The notes below the pieces were generated by a model. The model saw nothing but the letters and a program-made list of their open reading frames with translations. It was not told the DNA's origin and made no database searches. A DNA stretch of 64,000 bases from Streptomonospora sp. PA3 (GTDB lineage: Bacteria; Actinomycetota; Actinomycetes; Streptosporangiales; Streptosporangiaceae), in assembly GCF_009728995.1 (NCBI RefSeq), contig NZ_VTZW01000003.1, positions 160,341 to 224,340 of the forward strand, written 5' to 3'. This document shows positions 9,756 through 20,265 of the stretch, piece by piece. The position numbers were made by a program, and so were the translations under genes. Numbering within the stretch: the first letter of the stretch is position 1; the number at the start of each line of letters is the position of its first letter.

Positions 9756-10934
9756 ATGGCACAGCCGCACGCCGTCGTCGTCGGGGGCGGCCTAGGCGGG
9801 CTGGCCGCGGCGCTCGCCCTCCAGCGGGTCGGCTGGGCGGTGACCGTCTGCGAGCGGGCACCCGGATTGGAGCCCGCCGAGATCGCGCTGGCGCTCGCCC
9901 CCAACGCGCTGCGCGCCCTCGACACCCTCGGTATCGGCGCGGACCTCCGCGCCCACTCCGCGCAGCAGGGCATCGCCGCCATCCGCCGCCGCGACGGCCG
10001 CTGGATCCTGCGCGTCTCCGCCGAGCGCACCCGCGAGCGGTTCGGCGACCCCGTGTGCGTGGTGCGCCGCGGCGAGCTGTGCCGGCTGCTGCTGGAGCGG
10101 CTGCCGGCCGAGGCCGTCCGCACGGCGGCCACCGCCACCGCGATCGAGCCCGGCGACACCCGCCGCCCCGCCCGCGTTGTCACCGGTGCCGGCGAGCACA
10201 CGGCCGACCTGGTGGTGCTGGCCGACGGCGCGCGCTCGGCGCTGCGCCACGAGCTGTTCCTGGAGCATCCCGGCGCGGTCTACGCCGGGTTCGCCTGCTG
10301 GAGCGCGATCGTGCCCCGGCCCGAGCGCGCCATGGCCTTCGGCGAGAGCTGGGGGCGCGGCGGCGCGGCCGGAGTGCTGCCGCTCAGCGGCGGCGAAGCC
10401 TACTGCTTCGCCACGGGCAACACCCCCGCGGGCGGGCGCTCCACCGACGAGCACGCCGAACTGGCCCGCCGCGTCGAGGGGTGGCACGATCCCCTGCCGC
10501 GGCTGGTGGCGGCGGCCCGGCCGGAGTCGGTGGTGCGCACCGACGTCTGGCACATCGACACCCCGCTGCCCGCCTACCACAAGGGCCGCGTCGCGCTGGT
10601 GGGCGACACCGCGCACGCCATGACCCCCAACCTGGGCCAGGGCGCCGGCCAGGCCGTCGAGGACGCGGTCGTGCTGGCCCACCACGTCAGCGGATCGGTC
10701 GCCTACGTGCCCACCGCGCTGCAGTCCTACACCGCGGCCCGGCTGCCGCGCACGAGCACCCTGGTGCAGCGCTCCGCCCAGCTGGCCGAGGCCGTGCAGA
10801 GCGAGTCGCCCCTGGCCGCCCGCGTGCGCGACCTGGCGGCGGCGGCCGTGGGGGCGGCGGCGCCCGGGGTGCTCGCCCGCTACACCCGGCCGGTCGACGA
10901 CTGGCGCCCGCCCGCGGCGGCCCGCCGGGGCTGA
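9756..10934 (+). CDS. FAD-dependent monooxygenase (392 aa)
   Basis: Class A flavoprotein monooxygenase of the PheA/TfdB (salicylate/3-hydroxybenzoate hydroxylase-like) family. It has the N-terminal dinucleotide fold VVVGGGLGGLAAALALQR, the middle LADGARSALR (DG motif) and VGDTAHAMTPNLGQGAGQAVEDAV (GD motif). GGAGG at 9740-9744 precedes the ATG. The substrate cannot be read from the sequence; hydroxylation of an aromatic or polyketide-like compound is a family-level guess. It has no pathway neighbours and is convergent with the first sdh operon. Confidence 0.85.
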   Translation: MAQPHAVVVGGGLGGLAAALALQRVGWAVTVCERAPGLEPAEIALALAPNALRALDTLGIGADLRAHSAQQGIAAIRRRDGRWILRVSAERTRERFGDPVCVVRRGELCRLLLERLPAEAVRTAATATAIEPGDTRRPARVVTGAGEHTADLVVLADGARSALRHELFLEHPGAVYAGFACWSAIVPRPERAMAFGESWGRGGAAGVLPLSGGEAYCFATGNTPAGGRSTDEHAELARRVEGWHDPLPRLVAAARPESVVRTDVWHIDTPLPAYHKGRVALVGDTAHAMTPNLGQGAGQAVEDAVVLAHHVSGSVAYVPTALQSYTAARLPRTSTLVQRSAQLAEAVQSESPLAARVRDLAAAAVGAAAPGVLARYTRPVDDWRPPAAARRG

Positions 10935-11010
10935 GTCCGCCGCGGCCGCGGGTCCGCACCCGCGGATCGGGCGCGAGGGCCGACCGCGCATGCGCGCCGG
11001 GACAGCGGGC

Positions 11011-11036
11011 GGGCGCGCCCCGATCGGAGCGCGCCC
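11011..11036. terminator. hairpin between convergent genes
   Basis: GGGCGCGC at 11011-11018 pairs with GCGCGCCC at 11029-11036 over a 10-base loop containing CGATCG. It lies between the monooxygenase stop and the sdhB stop, so it could end transcription from both sides. There is no T-tract, as is usual in high-GC actinomycetes. Confidence 0.6.
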
Positions 11037-11042
11037 GGGGCC

Positions 11043-11843
11043 TCACTGCTCCGGGGAGGAGGTGCGCTTGCGGGTGTTGGGCGGGACGGGGGTGTCGGCG
11101 CCCTTGCGCAGCCCGATCTTGGAGCCCAGCCACACCAGCGGGTCGTACTGGCGGTCGGCCACGCGCTCCTTCAGCGGAATCAGCGCGTTGTCGGTGATGT
11201 GGATCTGCTCGGGGCAGACCTCGGTGCAGCACTTGGTGATGTTGCAGTAGCCCAGCCCGAACTCCTCCTGGGAGATCTTCCGGCGGTCGGCCGTGTCCTC
11301 GGGATGCATCTCCAGCTCCGCCGCGCGCATGAGGAAGCGGGGGCCGGCAAAGGCCTCCTTGTTCTCCTCGTGGTCGCGGATGACGTGGCAGACGTCCTGG
11401 CACAGGAAGCACTCGATGCACTTGCGGAACTCCTGCATCCGCTGCACGTCCTCCTGCTGCATGCGGAAGTCTCCGGGCTCGGAGTCCGGCGACGGGGTGA
11501 AGGAGGGGATCTCCCGCGCCTTCTGGTAGTTGAAGGACACGTCGCACACCAGGTCGCGGATGACCGGGAAGGTGCGCATCGGGGTGACGGTGATGCTCTC
11601 CTCGGGCTCGAAGGTGCTCATCCGGGCCATGCACGCCAGGCGGGGGCGGCCGTTGATCTCGACCGAGCAGGAGCCGCACTTGCCGGCCTTGCAGTTCCAG
11701 CGCACGGCCAGGTCGGGGCACTGGGTGGCCTGCAGGCGGTGCAGGACGTCGAGGACGACCTCGCCCTCGTTCACCTCGACCTCGTACTGCGCCAGTCCGC
11801 CTTCGCCGCCGCCGCGCCAGACGTGGAACGTCCGCTTGGTCAT
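11043..11843 (-). CDS. succinate dehydrogenase iron-sulfur subunit, type 1 (266 aa)
   Basis: Iron-sulfur subunit that passes electrons from SdhA to the quinone site. [2Fe-2S] ligands lie in NCKAGKCGSC with a later RPRLAC; the [4Fe-4S] motif is CIECFLCQDVC; the [3Fe-4S]/[4Fe-4S] region is CNITKCCTEVCPE. The layout matches the mycobacterial Rv0247c type (Sdh1) rather than the second copy at 18.7 kb. The ATG at 11843 overlaps the sdhA stop by one base (TGATG), indicating translational coupling. The C-terminal extension ends KRTSSPEQ. Confidence 0.93.
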   Translation of the reverse strand: MTKRTFHVWRGGGEGGLAQYEVEVNEGEVVLDVLHRLQATQCPDLAVRWNCKAGKCGSCSVEINGRPRLACMARMSTFEPEESITVTPMRTFPVIRDLVCDVSFNYQKAREIPSFTPSPDSEPGDFRMQQEDVQRMQEFRKCIECFLCQDVCHVIRDHEENKEAFAGPRFLMRAAELEMHPEDTADRRKISQEEFGLGYCNITKCCTEVCPEQIHITDNALIPLKERVADRQYDPLVWLGSKIGLRKGADTPVPPNTRKRTSSPEQ

Positions 11844-13777
11844 CACTTGTCCTCCTTCGCGGTCTCGGAGCCGCCGGACCGCGGTGCGGGGGGCATCTCC
11901 TCCTCGGTGAGGTACTTGCCCAGCTCTTCGCGGTCGAACAGTTCCATCAGGTCCGGGCGCAGCGGGTCGAGGGGCCGGCGCCGCAGCCGGATGCCGCCCT
12001 CGCGCAGCGAGGCGACCAGGTTGACCCGCCGCCACTCCGCGGACATGGCGGGGAAGTCGTCGCGGGTGTGGCCCCCGCGCGACTCTTCGCGCATCAGCGC
12101 GGCGCGGGCCACGGCCTCCGAGACCAGCAGCATGTTGCGCAGGTCCAGGGTCAGGTGCCAGCCGGGGTTGTAGATCGTGTCGCCCTCGGCGCGCACCCCG
12201 GCGACGCGTTCGCGCAGCTTGTCCAGCGACTCCAGCGCCTGCTCGATCTCGCTGCCGCGCCGGATGATGCCGACCAGGTCGTTCATGGTCTGCTGGATCT
12301 CCTGCTGCAGCTGGTAGGGGTTCTCGCCGGTCTCGCGCTCGAAGGGAGCGGCGGCCTCCGCCCGGAGGCGCTCGACCGCGGCGTCGTCGATGCCGGGGCG
12401 GTCCTCGCCGAGCCCGTCGAGGTAGGAGGCGGCGCCCAGGCCGCTGCGGCGTCCGAAGACGAGCAGGTCCGACAGGGAGTTGCCGCCCAGCCGGTTGGAG
12501 CCGTGCATGCCGCCGGCGACCTCGCCGGCGGCGAACAGCCCGGGCACGACCGAGGCGCCGGTGTCGGCGTCGACCTCGACCCCGCCCATGACGTAGTGGC
12601 AGGTCGGACCGACCTCCATGGGGCCGGCCGTGATGTCGACGTCGGCCAGCTCCTTGAACTGGTGGTACATCGAGGGCAGCCGCCGCATGATCTCCTCGGC
12701 GGGCAGCCGGGTGGACACGTCCAGGAACACCCCGCCGTGCGGCGACCCGCGCCCCTGCTTGACCTCGTTGTTGATGGCCCGGGCGACCTCGTCGCGCGGC
12801 AGCAGCTCGGGCGGGCGGCGGTGGTTGGCCGGATCGGCGTACCAGCCGTCGGCCTCCTCCTCGGTCTCGGCGTACTGGTCGCGGAACACGTCGGGCACGT
12901 AGTCGAACATGAACCGGCGGCCCTCGGAGTTGCGCAGCACCCCGCCGTCGCCGCGCACCGACTCGGTGACCAGGATGCCCTTCACCGACGGCGGCCAGAC
13001 CATGCCGGTGGGGTGGAACTGCACGAACTCCATGTTCAGCAGCGTGGCCCCGGCGCGCAGCGCCAAGGCGTGGCCGTCGCCGGTGTACTCCCAGGAGTTG
13101 GAGGTGACCTTGAACGACCTGCCGATGCCGCCGGTGGCCAGGATGACCGCCGGAGCCTCGAACACCAGGAAGTCGCCGGTCTCGCGGATGTAGGCGAAGG
13201 CGCCGGAGACGCGGCTGCCCTCCGCGCCCGGTTCGCCGTCGAGCAGCAGTTCGGTGACGGTCGTCTCGGGGAACACCCGCAGCATCGCCTCGGGATCGCC
13301 GAACTCGGCGGCGTCGGCCTGCTGGAGCTGGACGACGCGCTGCTGGAGGGTGCGGATCATCTCCAGGCCGGTGCGGTCGCCGACGTGGGCCAGCCGCGGG
13401 TACTCGTGGCCGCCGAAGTTGCGCTGGCTGATGCGGCCGTCGGGCGTGCGGTCGAACAGGGCGCCCCAGTACTCCAGCTCCAGGATGCGCTGAGGGGCCT
13501 CCTTGGCGTGCAGCTCGGCCATGCGCGGGTTGTTCATGAACTTTCCGCCGCGGATGGTGTCGCGGAAGTGCACCTGCCATTGGTCGCTGCTGTTGACGTT
13601 GCCCAGCGCGGCGGCGGCGCCTCCCTCGGCCATGACCGTGTGGGCCTTGCCGAAGAGGGACTTGGAGATGACGGCGGTCTTCTTGCCCTGCTGTCGGGCC
13701 TCGATCGCGGCGCGCAGACCCGCGCCGCCGGCCCCGATCACGACGACGTCGTAGCTGTGCCGTGTTGTCTCGGACAT
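11843..13777 (-). CDS. succinate dehydrogenase flavoprotein subunit, type 1 (644 aa)
   Basis: Catalytic subunit oxidising succinate to fumarate. N-terminal FAD fold VVVIGAGGAGLRAAIEARQQGK; AHTVMAEGGAAAALGN holds the histidine that covalently binds FAD; later TGGIGRSF, HPTGMVWP and GSNRLGGNSLSDLLVFGRR are typical catalytic and FAD segments. Length and motif wording match the Rv0248c-type SdhA. AGGAAG precedes the ATG. Second gene of a three-gene operon (anchor, SdhA, SdhB). Confidence 0.94.
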   Translation of the reverse strand: MSETTRHSYDVVVIGAGGAGLRAAIEARQQGKKTAVISKSLFGKAHTVMAEGGAAAALGNVNSSDQWQVHFRDTIRGGKFMNNPRMAELHAKEAPQRILELEYWGALFDRTPDGRISQRNFGGHEYPRLAHVGDRTGLEMIRTLQQRVVQLQQADAAEFGDPEAMLRVFPETTVTELLLDGEPGAEGSRVSGAFAYIRETGDFLVFEAPAVILATGGIGRSFKVTSNSWEYTGDGHALALRAGATLLNMEFVQFHPTGMVWPPSVKGILVTESVRGDGGVLRNSEGRRFMFDYVPDVFRDQYAETEEEADGWYADPANHRRPPELLPRDEVARAINNEVKQGRGSPHGGVFLDVSTRLPAEEIMRRLPSMYHQFKELADVDITAGPMEVGPTCHYVMGGVEVDADTGASVVPGLFAAGEVAGGMHGSNRLGGNSLSDLLVFGRRSGLGAASYLDGLGEDRPGIDDAAVERLRAEAAAPFERETGENPYQLQQEIQQTMNDLVGIIRRGSEIEQALESLDKLRERVAGVRAEGDTIYNPGWHLTLDLRNMLLVSEAVARAALMREESRGGHTRDDFPAMSAEWRRVNLVASLREGGIRLRRRPLDPLRPDLMELFDREELGKYLTEEEMPPAPRSGGSETAKEDK

Positions 13778-13877
13778 CTTCCTGACTTTCGGTTGCGCCG
13801 GTATCGGCGGTGGTCGCGCAGTGCTGCGGCGGTGCGCCGGATACCCGCGGTTGGGGGTCGGCTCGGTGGGACGCGGA

Positions 13878-14696
13878 CTAGTTGTAGATCCGCGGATCGG
13901 TGATGGTCCCGCTCGCGACGAGTGCGACGTAGAGGTCCGCGATTACCAGGGTGCCCAGCGTGACCCAGGCCCATAGCATGTGCCGGCTGTTCATCCGGGA
14001 GATCTGCGTCCACATCCAGTAGCGCACGGGCCTGCCGCTGAAGCTGTTCAGCCGCCCGCCGAAGACGTGCCGGCAGGAGTGGCAGCTGAGCGTGTAGACC
14101 CACAGCAGCACCACGTTGCCGATGAGGATGAGGTTGCCCAGCCCGATTCCGAAGCCGCCTTCGCGCCCGTGGAACAGCGCGAGCGCCGCGTCGTAGGTGT
14201 TGATCACCGCGATCAGCGCGGCGGCGTAGAAGAAGTAGCGGTGCAGGTTCTGGCCGATCATCGGAAAGCGGGACTCGCCGGTGTAGCGGCCGTGCGGTTC
14301 GCGCACGGCGCAGGCGGTCGGGGCCTGCCAGAACGAGCGGTAATAGGCCTTGCGGTAGTAGTAGCAGGTGAACCGGAAGAGCAGCAGGAACGGCAGGCTG
14401 AACAGCGCGTAGGGCAGGAACCAGGGGAACTCCCAGGGCAGGGTGCCCAAATGCGCCGAGCCGGGGGCGCACGAGGCCGACAGGCACGGCGAGTAGAACG
14501 GCGTCAGGTAGCCGTAGTCGGCCACCCAGTAGTGGTCCTGCTGCAGCACGCGCACCAGGCCGTAGACCAGGAACGCGGTCAGGCCCAGCACGGTCCACAG
14601 CGGCGGAGTCCACCAGCGGTCGGTGCGCAGGGTCCGCGCGGAGATACGGGGTCGCTTGAGTCCGGCCCGCTCCGGCGGGGGAAGCGTCGATGTCAT
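13878..14696 (-). CDS. succinate dehydrogenase membrane anchor, type 1 (272 aa)
   Basis: Membrane subunit of the same length and position as mycobacterial Rv0249c. About five hydrophobic segments are visible: WTVLGLTAFLVYGLVRVL, PWFLPYALFSLPFLLLFRF, HRYFFYAAALIAVINTYDAA, LILIGNVVLLWVYTLSCHSC and HMLWAWVTLGTLVIADLYVA. Several conserved His and Cys residues (SCHSCRHVF, SRHMLWAW) may bind haem or quinone; this is inference. It is the first gene of the operon, 100 bases ahead of sdhA. A single anchor replaces the separate SdhC and SdhD of proteobacterial enzymes. Confidence 0.85.
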   Translation of the reverse strand: MTSTLPPPERAGLKRPRISARTLRTDRWWTPPLWTVLGLTAFLVYGLVRVLQQDHYWVADYGYLTPFYSPCLSASCAPGSAHLGTLPWEFPWFLPYALFSLPFLLLFRFTCYYYRKAYYRSFWQAPTACAVREPHGRYTGESRFPMIGQNLHRYFFYAAALIAVINTYDAALALFHGREGGFGIGLGNLILIGNVVLLWVYTLSCHSCRHVFGGRLNSFSGRPVRYWMWTQISRMNSRHMLWAWVTLGTLVIADLYVALVASGTITDPRIYN

Positions 14697-15061
14697 TTTC
14701 GCTGCGTCTCCATCTTGGCGCGGGCGGCCCCAGCGATGGCGGAGCGCGGGGCGCGGGCCGCTCCCGCAGCCGTCTGATCAGGCAGTGCGGATGGGTTAGG
14801 GAAGCCACGTTAGGCCGCAGCGATCACGAATTCAGCTCGAAATTTACGCGAAATGCATGTGAAAAATGCCACTGCCGAAATCCGCCGGCGGTGTGTTTAT
14901 GGCGAATCGGGGCTGAAAGTGGCCTTTGGGGTCTAAGGGCTTTTTGTTGCGAACGGCCCGCTCTGACCGTTATGCGAAGGTAAGGCCAGCCTTCATGAAT
15001 AGAATTTATCGCATTTCCGCGGCCGGCGGTTCCGTCCGGCGCGCGTTGCGCGGGCAGGCCC
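14697..15061. other. intergenic region upstream of the type 1 sdh operon
   Basis: No gene is seen. The tract 14820-15020 is AT-rich for this genome and should hold the leftward sdh promoter. It includes the iron-box-like site described separately. The LysR gene ends at 15062, so this region also receives LysR read-through. Confidence 0.6.
14976..14994. promoter_or_regulatory. possible DtxR/IdeR-type iron box
   Basis: The 19 bases GAAGGTAAGGCCAGCCTTC match the remembered DtxR-family consensus (TWAGGTTAGSCTAACCTWA) at about 14 positions. The site lies 280 bases upstream of the type 1 sdh operon, in an AT-rich promoter region. Iron control of an Fe-S-rich dehydrogenase would make sense, but the distance is long and no regulator is seen nearby. 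Confidence 0.4.
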
Positions 15062-16003
15062 TCAGGGGTTCAGGCCCGCGATGACCTCCAGGTCCTCGCC
15101 CAGGTCGTCGCGCGTGAGATGGGTGAGGTAGGCCATGAGGTGGCGCCGGAAGGCGCGGGCGGTGTGGGAGGGGTCGACGTCCTTGCGGTGGGCCAGCGCG
15201 ATCGTGCGCAGCAGCCGCGGCTGGGCCAGCGGCGTGCCGCGCAGCCCGGGCCGGTTCTTCAGCACCATGCTCGGCACCACCGCGATGCCCAGGCCCGCCT
15301 CGACGAAGCGCAGCACCGCGTCCATCTCGCCGCCCTCCACCGCCAGCCGCGGCTCGAAGCCGGCGGCGCGGCAGGCGTGCAGGGTCGCCTCGCGCACATC
15401 GTAGCCGTGGCGGAACATCACCAGCGGCCGATCGCGCAGATCGGTGATGCGCATCGACGCGCGCTGGGTGGGCGGCGGCGCGTCGGCGGCGTGCACCACC
15501 ACCAGGTTCTCGCGCAGGATCGGGGTGGTCACGAACGCCGGGTCGCTGCTTTGCAGCGGCAGGATGATCAGCGCCAGGTCCAGCTCGCCGCGGCCCAGAG
15601 CGCGGATGAGGTCGCGCGAACCGCTCTCCTCCACCTGCAGTTCGACGCCGGGGAAGCGGTCGTGGAACCCCGCCAGCGCCTCGGCGAGCAGGCCGGCGCA
15701 CAGCGACGGGGTGGCGCCCAGCCGCAGCCGGCCGCGCCGCATCCCGGCCAACTGCTGGACCTCGTGCCGCGCCGTCTCCATGTCGGCGACCATCCGCTGG
15801 GCCAGCGGGAGGAGCGCCTCGCCGGCGGGTGTGAGTGTGATATTTCCCCGGGCCCGGCTGAACAGGGAGGCCCCCAGCTCCTCCTCGAGGTTGCGGATCT
15901 GCCGGCTCAGGCTCGGCTGCGCGACGTGCGAAACCTCGGCTGCGCGGGTGAAATGGCGCGTCTCGGCCACCGCGAGGAAGTACGCCAGCTGCTGGAACTG
16001 CAT
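15062..16003 (-). CDS. LysR-family regulator between the two sdh operons (313 aa)
   Basis: N-terminal LysR winged helix: MQFQQLAYFLAVAETRHFTRAAEVSHVAQPSLSRQIRNLEEELG. A two-lobed substrate-binding domain follows from about residue 90 (RLGATPSLCAGLLAEALAGFHDRFPGVELQV). ATG 16003 is preferred to 16009 because LysR proteins of this group begin MQFQQ. It is transcribed away from sdhCAB (16083) with only 79 bases between starts, so it probably controls that operon and itself. The ligand is unknown; a C4-dicarboxylate would be a natural guess. Confidence 0.88.
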   Translation of the reverse strand: MQFQQLAYFLAVAETRHFTRAAEVSHVAQPSLSRQIRNLEEELGASLFSRARGNITLTPAGEALLPLAQRMVADMETARHEVQQLAGMRRGRLRLGATPSLCAGLLAEALAGFHDRFPGVELQVEESGSRDLIRALGRGELDLALIILPLQSSDPAFVTTPILRENLVVVHAADAPPPTQRASMRITDLRDRPLVMFRHGYDVREATLHACRAAGFEPRLAVEGGEMDAVLRFVEAGLGIAVVPSMVLKNRPGLRGTPLAQPRLLRTIALAHRKDVDPSHTARAFRRHLMAYLTHLTRDDLGEDLEVIAGLNP

Positions 16004-16007
16004 GACC

Positions 16008-16022
16008 ATAGCCTACGGCTAT
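16008..16022. promoter_or_regulatory. perfect T-N11-A palindrome, likely LysR site
   Basis: ATAGCCTACGGCTAT is a perfect 15-base palindrome containing the T-N11-A core typical of LysR operators (T 16009, A 16021). It sits directly before the lysR start codon in the shared intergenic region. This is the expected place for an autoregulatory and activating site. Confidence 0.55.
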
Positions 16023-16055
16023 CGTCACCAGCTCTCTGATGACTTAGACGTTCTT

Positions 16056-16073
16056 CTTTATCAAGACTTAAAG
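16056..16073. promoter_or_regulatory. second dyad in the lysR-sdhC gap
   Basis: CTTTA and TAAAG form an inverted pair around TCAAGACT, 10 bases before sdhC. The gap is AT-rich. It may be a second LysR contact or part of the sdhCAB promoter. Confidence 0.35.
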
Positions 16074-16082
16074 TGACGAGCT

Positions 16083-16784
16083 GTGGCGAACAGTACCCTG
16101 ACCAAGCAGCGATCGGAGGCACTCGGCTCCACGGTGGCCCTCAAGTCCGCGATGGCGGTCACCGGCGTGATCCTCGTGCTCTTCCTGATCGCCCATATGT
16201 ACGGCAACCTGAACGTCTTCGCGGGCCAACAGGCCTTCGACGACTACTCCCACCACCTGCGCGAGCTGGGCGAGCCCATGCTGCCCCACGGGGGCTTCCT
16301 GTGGATCATGCGCGTGGTGCTGCTGGCGAGCGTCCTGGTCCACGCCTACGCGGCCGCCGTGCTGTGGCGGCGGGCCGGCCGCGCGCGCCCCGTGCGCTAC
16401 CAGGTGACCAAGCGCGTGCAGCGCAGCTACTCCTCCTACACGATGCGCTACGGCGGCATCCTGATCGCTCTGTTCGTGGTCTTCCACGTGCTGCACCTGA
16501 CGACCAACACCATCCACCCGGGCGGCGCCTCCGACAGCCCGTATGAGCGGATGGTCGCCGGCTTCCAGCCGGAGTTCTGGTACGTCACGCTCTTCTACGT
16601 CGCCTCCGTGGTGGCCGTGGGCCTCCACCTGCGGCACGGAATCTGGAGCGCCCTGACGACGCTCGGCGCCAACCGGCAGAGCCGGCAGCGCTCGCTGAAC
16701 ATCATCGCGACCGTGATCGCGGCGGCCCTGACGGTCGGCTTCCTGCTCACGCCGCTATCTGTGACTCTGGGGCTGGTGGAATAA
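16083..16784 (+). CDS. succinate dehydrogenase cytochrome b subunit (b558 family), type 2 (233 aa)
   Basis: Five-helix anchor of the Bacillus-type succinate dehydrogenase/fumarate reductase. Helices are visible at MAVTGVILVLFLIAHMYGN, IMRVVLLASVLVHAYAAAVLW, GGILIALFVVFHVLHL, FYVASVVAVGLHLRHGIW and IIATVIAAALTVGFLL. The repeated His positions (HMYGN, HAYA, HVLHL, HLRHG) fit two b-type haems. The GTG start has only a weak GACGAG ribosome site. The stop is immediately followed by the sdhA ATG. Confidence 0.9.
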   Translation: MANSTLTKQRSEALGSTVALKSAMAVTGVILVLFLIAHMYGNLNVFAGQQAFDDYSHHLRELGEPMLPHGGFLWIMRVVLLASVLVHAYAAAVLWRRAGRARPVRYQVTKRVQRSYSSYTMRYGGILIALFVVFHVLHLTTNTIHPGGASDSPYERMVAGFQPEFWYVTLFYVASVVAVGLHLRHGIWSALTTLGANRQSRQRSLNIIATVIAAALTVGFLLTPLSVTLGLVE

Positions 16785-18721
<1,937 letters not shown>

Positions 18722-18725
<4 letters not shown>

Positions 18726-19471
18726 ACATCACCCTGCGCGTTTGGCGCCAGAAGGGCCCCGACGACAAGGGTCGGATGGTCACCTACAAGGTCGAGGACG
18801 TCTCGCCCGACATGTCCTTCCTGGAGATGCTCGACGTCCTCAACGAGAAGCTCACCCTTGAGGGCGAGGAGCCGGTGGCCTTCGACCACGACTGCCGCGA
18901 GGGCATCTGCGGGGCGTGCGGCGTCGTCATCGACGGCGAGGCCCACGGCCCCGAGACCACCACGACCTGCCAGCTGCACATGCGCAGCTTCTCCGACGGC
19001 GACACCATCACCGTGGAGCCGTGGCGGGCCAAGGCGTTCCCGGTCATCAAGGACCTGGTCGTGGACCGCGGCTCCTTCGACCGGATCGTCCAGGCCGGCG
19101 GCTACATCAGCGCGCCGACCGGCACCGCTCCCGACGCCCACGCCATGCCGGTGCCCAAGGCCGACGCCGACCGCGCGTTCGACGCGGCCACCTGCATCGG
19201 CTGCGGCGCCTGCGTGGCCGCCTGCCCCAACGCCTCGGGCATGCTGTTCACCGCGGCGAAGGTCACCCACCTGGGCATGCTGCCCCAAGGCCAGCCCGAG
19301 CGGGAGGCCCGCGTCGTCCAGATGGTGAACCAGCACGACGAGGAGGACTTCGGCGGCTGCACCAACATCGGCGAGTGCGCCGCGGTGTGCCCCAAGGGCA
19401 TCCCGCTGGACACCATCTCCCAGCTCAACCGCGACCTGCTGGGTGCGCTGACCAGCAGCCGGGCCGAATAG
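18722..19471 (+). CDS. succinate dehydrogenase iron-sulfur subunit, type 2 (249 aa)
   Basis: Contains the [2Fe-2S] motif [11 protein letters not shown] with a later TTCQLH, the [4Fe-4S] motif [12 protein letters not shown], and the last cluster region [17 protein letters not shown]. The GTG start overlaps the sdhA stop (GTGA), so the longer frame from 18632 is rejected. It is the last gene of the sdhCAB operon and is followed by a strong hairpin. Confidence 0.93.
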
Positions 19472-19493
19472 CGGCGAGGCCGTGCGCTCCTTC

Positions 19494-19524
19494 GGGGCCG
19501 TCCCGCACCCAGCGGGGCGGCCCC
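19494..19524. terminator. strong hairpin between sdhB and the methyltransferase
   Basis: GGGGCCGTCCCGC pairs with GCGGGGCGGCCCC (one G-T pair) across a 5-base loop. A wider pair (CCCGCACCC at 19502-19510, GGGTGCGGG at 19541-19549) could form an alternative fold. It is placed between convergent genes. Confidence 0.7.
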
Positions 19525-19555
19525 GATCGCGTTCGGGGGCGGGTGCGGGCGGCGG

Positions 19556-20230
19556 TCAGGGATGCTGGTGGAAGACGTGCGCCCGGATCCAGGCGTGCAT
19601 GGCGACGGCGGCCGCCGCCCCGGCGTTGATCGAACGGGTGGATCCGTACTGGCCGATGGACAGCACCGACTCGCACACGGCGCGCGCCTCCGCCGAGAGC
19701 CCCGGGCCCTCCTGGCCGAAGACCAGTACGCAGGCGCGCGGCAGGGGGTAGGTCTCCAGCGGCACCGCGCCGGGCAGGTTGTCGACACCGATCAGCGGCA
19801 GCCCGTTGCGCTGCGCCCAATCGACCAGGTCGGCGGCGTCGGGGCGGTGGTGGACGTGCTGGTAGCGCTCGGTCACCATGGCGCCGCGGCGGTTCCACCG
19901 GCGCCGGCCCACGATGTGCACGGCGGCCGCGCCGAAGGCGTTGGCCGTGCGGACCACCGACCCGATGTTGAAGTCGTGCTCCCAGTTCTCCACGGCCACG
20001 TGGAAGGGGTGGCGCCGGGTGTCCAGGTCGGCGACGATCGCCTCGCGGCGCCAGTAGCGGTACCGGTCGACCACGTTGCGGCGGTCGCCCTCGGCGAGCA
20101 GTTCGGGATCGTAATGGTCGCCCTCGGGCCAGGGCCCCGGCCACGGTCCCACGCCGACCTCGTGGTGTGCGGGGGCCTCCGCTGCGGGCGTGCGCGGGGC
20201 GGAGGAGTCGGGAACGGCCTGGTCGGTCAC
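19556..20230 (-). CDS. SpoU/TrmH-family RNA 2'-O-methyltransferase (224 aa)
   Basis: SPOUT-class enzyme methylating ribose in tRNA or rRNA. The family motifs are present: NIGSVVRTANAFGAAAVHIVG (motif 1), VFGQEGPGLSAEA (motif 2) and IGQYGSTRSINAGAAAAVAMHAW (motif 3, forming the AdoMet trefoil knot). The first 60 residues are a variable, acidic and proline-rich extension. GTG 20230 was chosen because a TAAGCT box lies 7 bases upstream and the reading frame above it has no family sequence. Exact RNA target unknown. Confidence 0.85.
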   Translation of the reverse strand: MTDQAVPDSSAPRTPAAEAPAHHEVGVGPWPGPWPEGDHYDPELLAEGDRRNVVDRYRYWRREAIVADLDTRRHPFHVAVENWEHDFNIGSVVRTANAFGAAAVHIVGRRRWNRRGAMVTERYQHVHHRPDAADLVDWAQRNGLPLIGVDNLPGAVPLETYPLPRACVLVFGQEGPGLSAEARAVCESVLSIGQYGSTRSINAGAAAAVAMHAWIRAHVFHQHP

Positions 20231-20237
20231 GCGCCCC

Positions 20238-20243
20238 AGCTTA
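20238..20243 (-). promoter_or_regulatory. leaderless -10 box (TAAGCT)
   Basis: Read on the minus strand, TAAGCT ends 7 bases before the GTG at 20230, and no ribosome site lies between. It supports this start and a leaderless transcript. Confidence 0.45.
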
Positions 20244-20265
20244 AGTGCGCGTTTACAGGCGTGGT

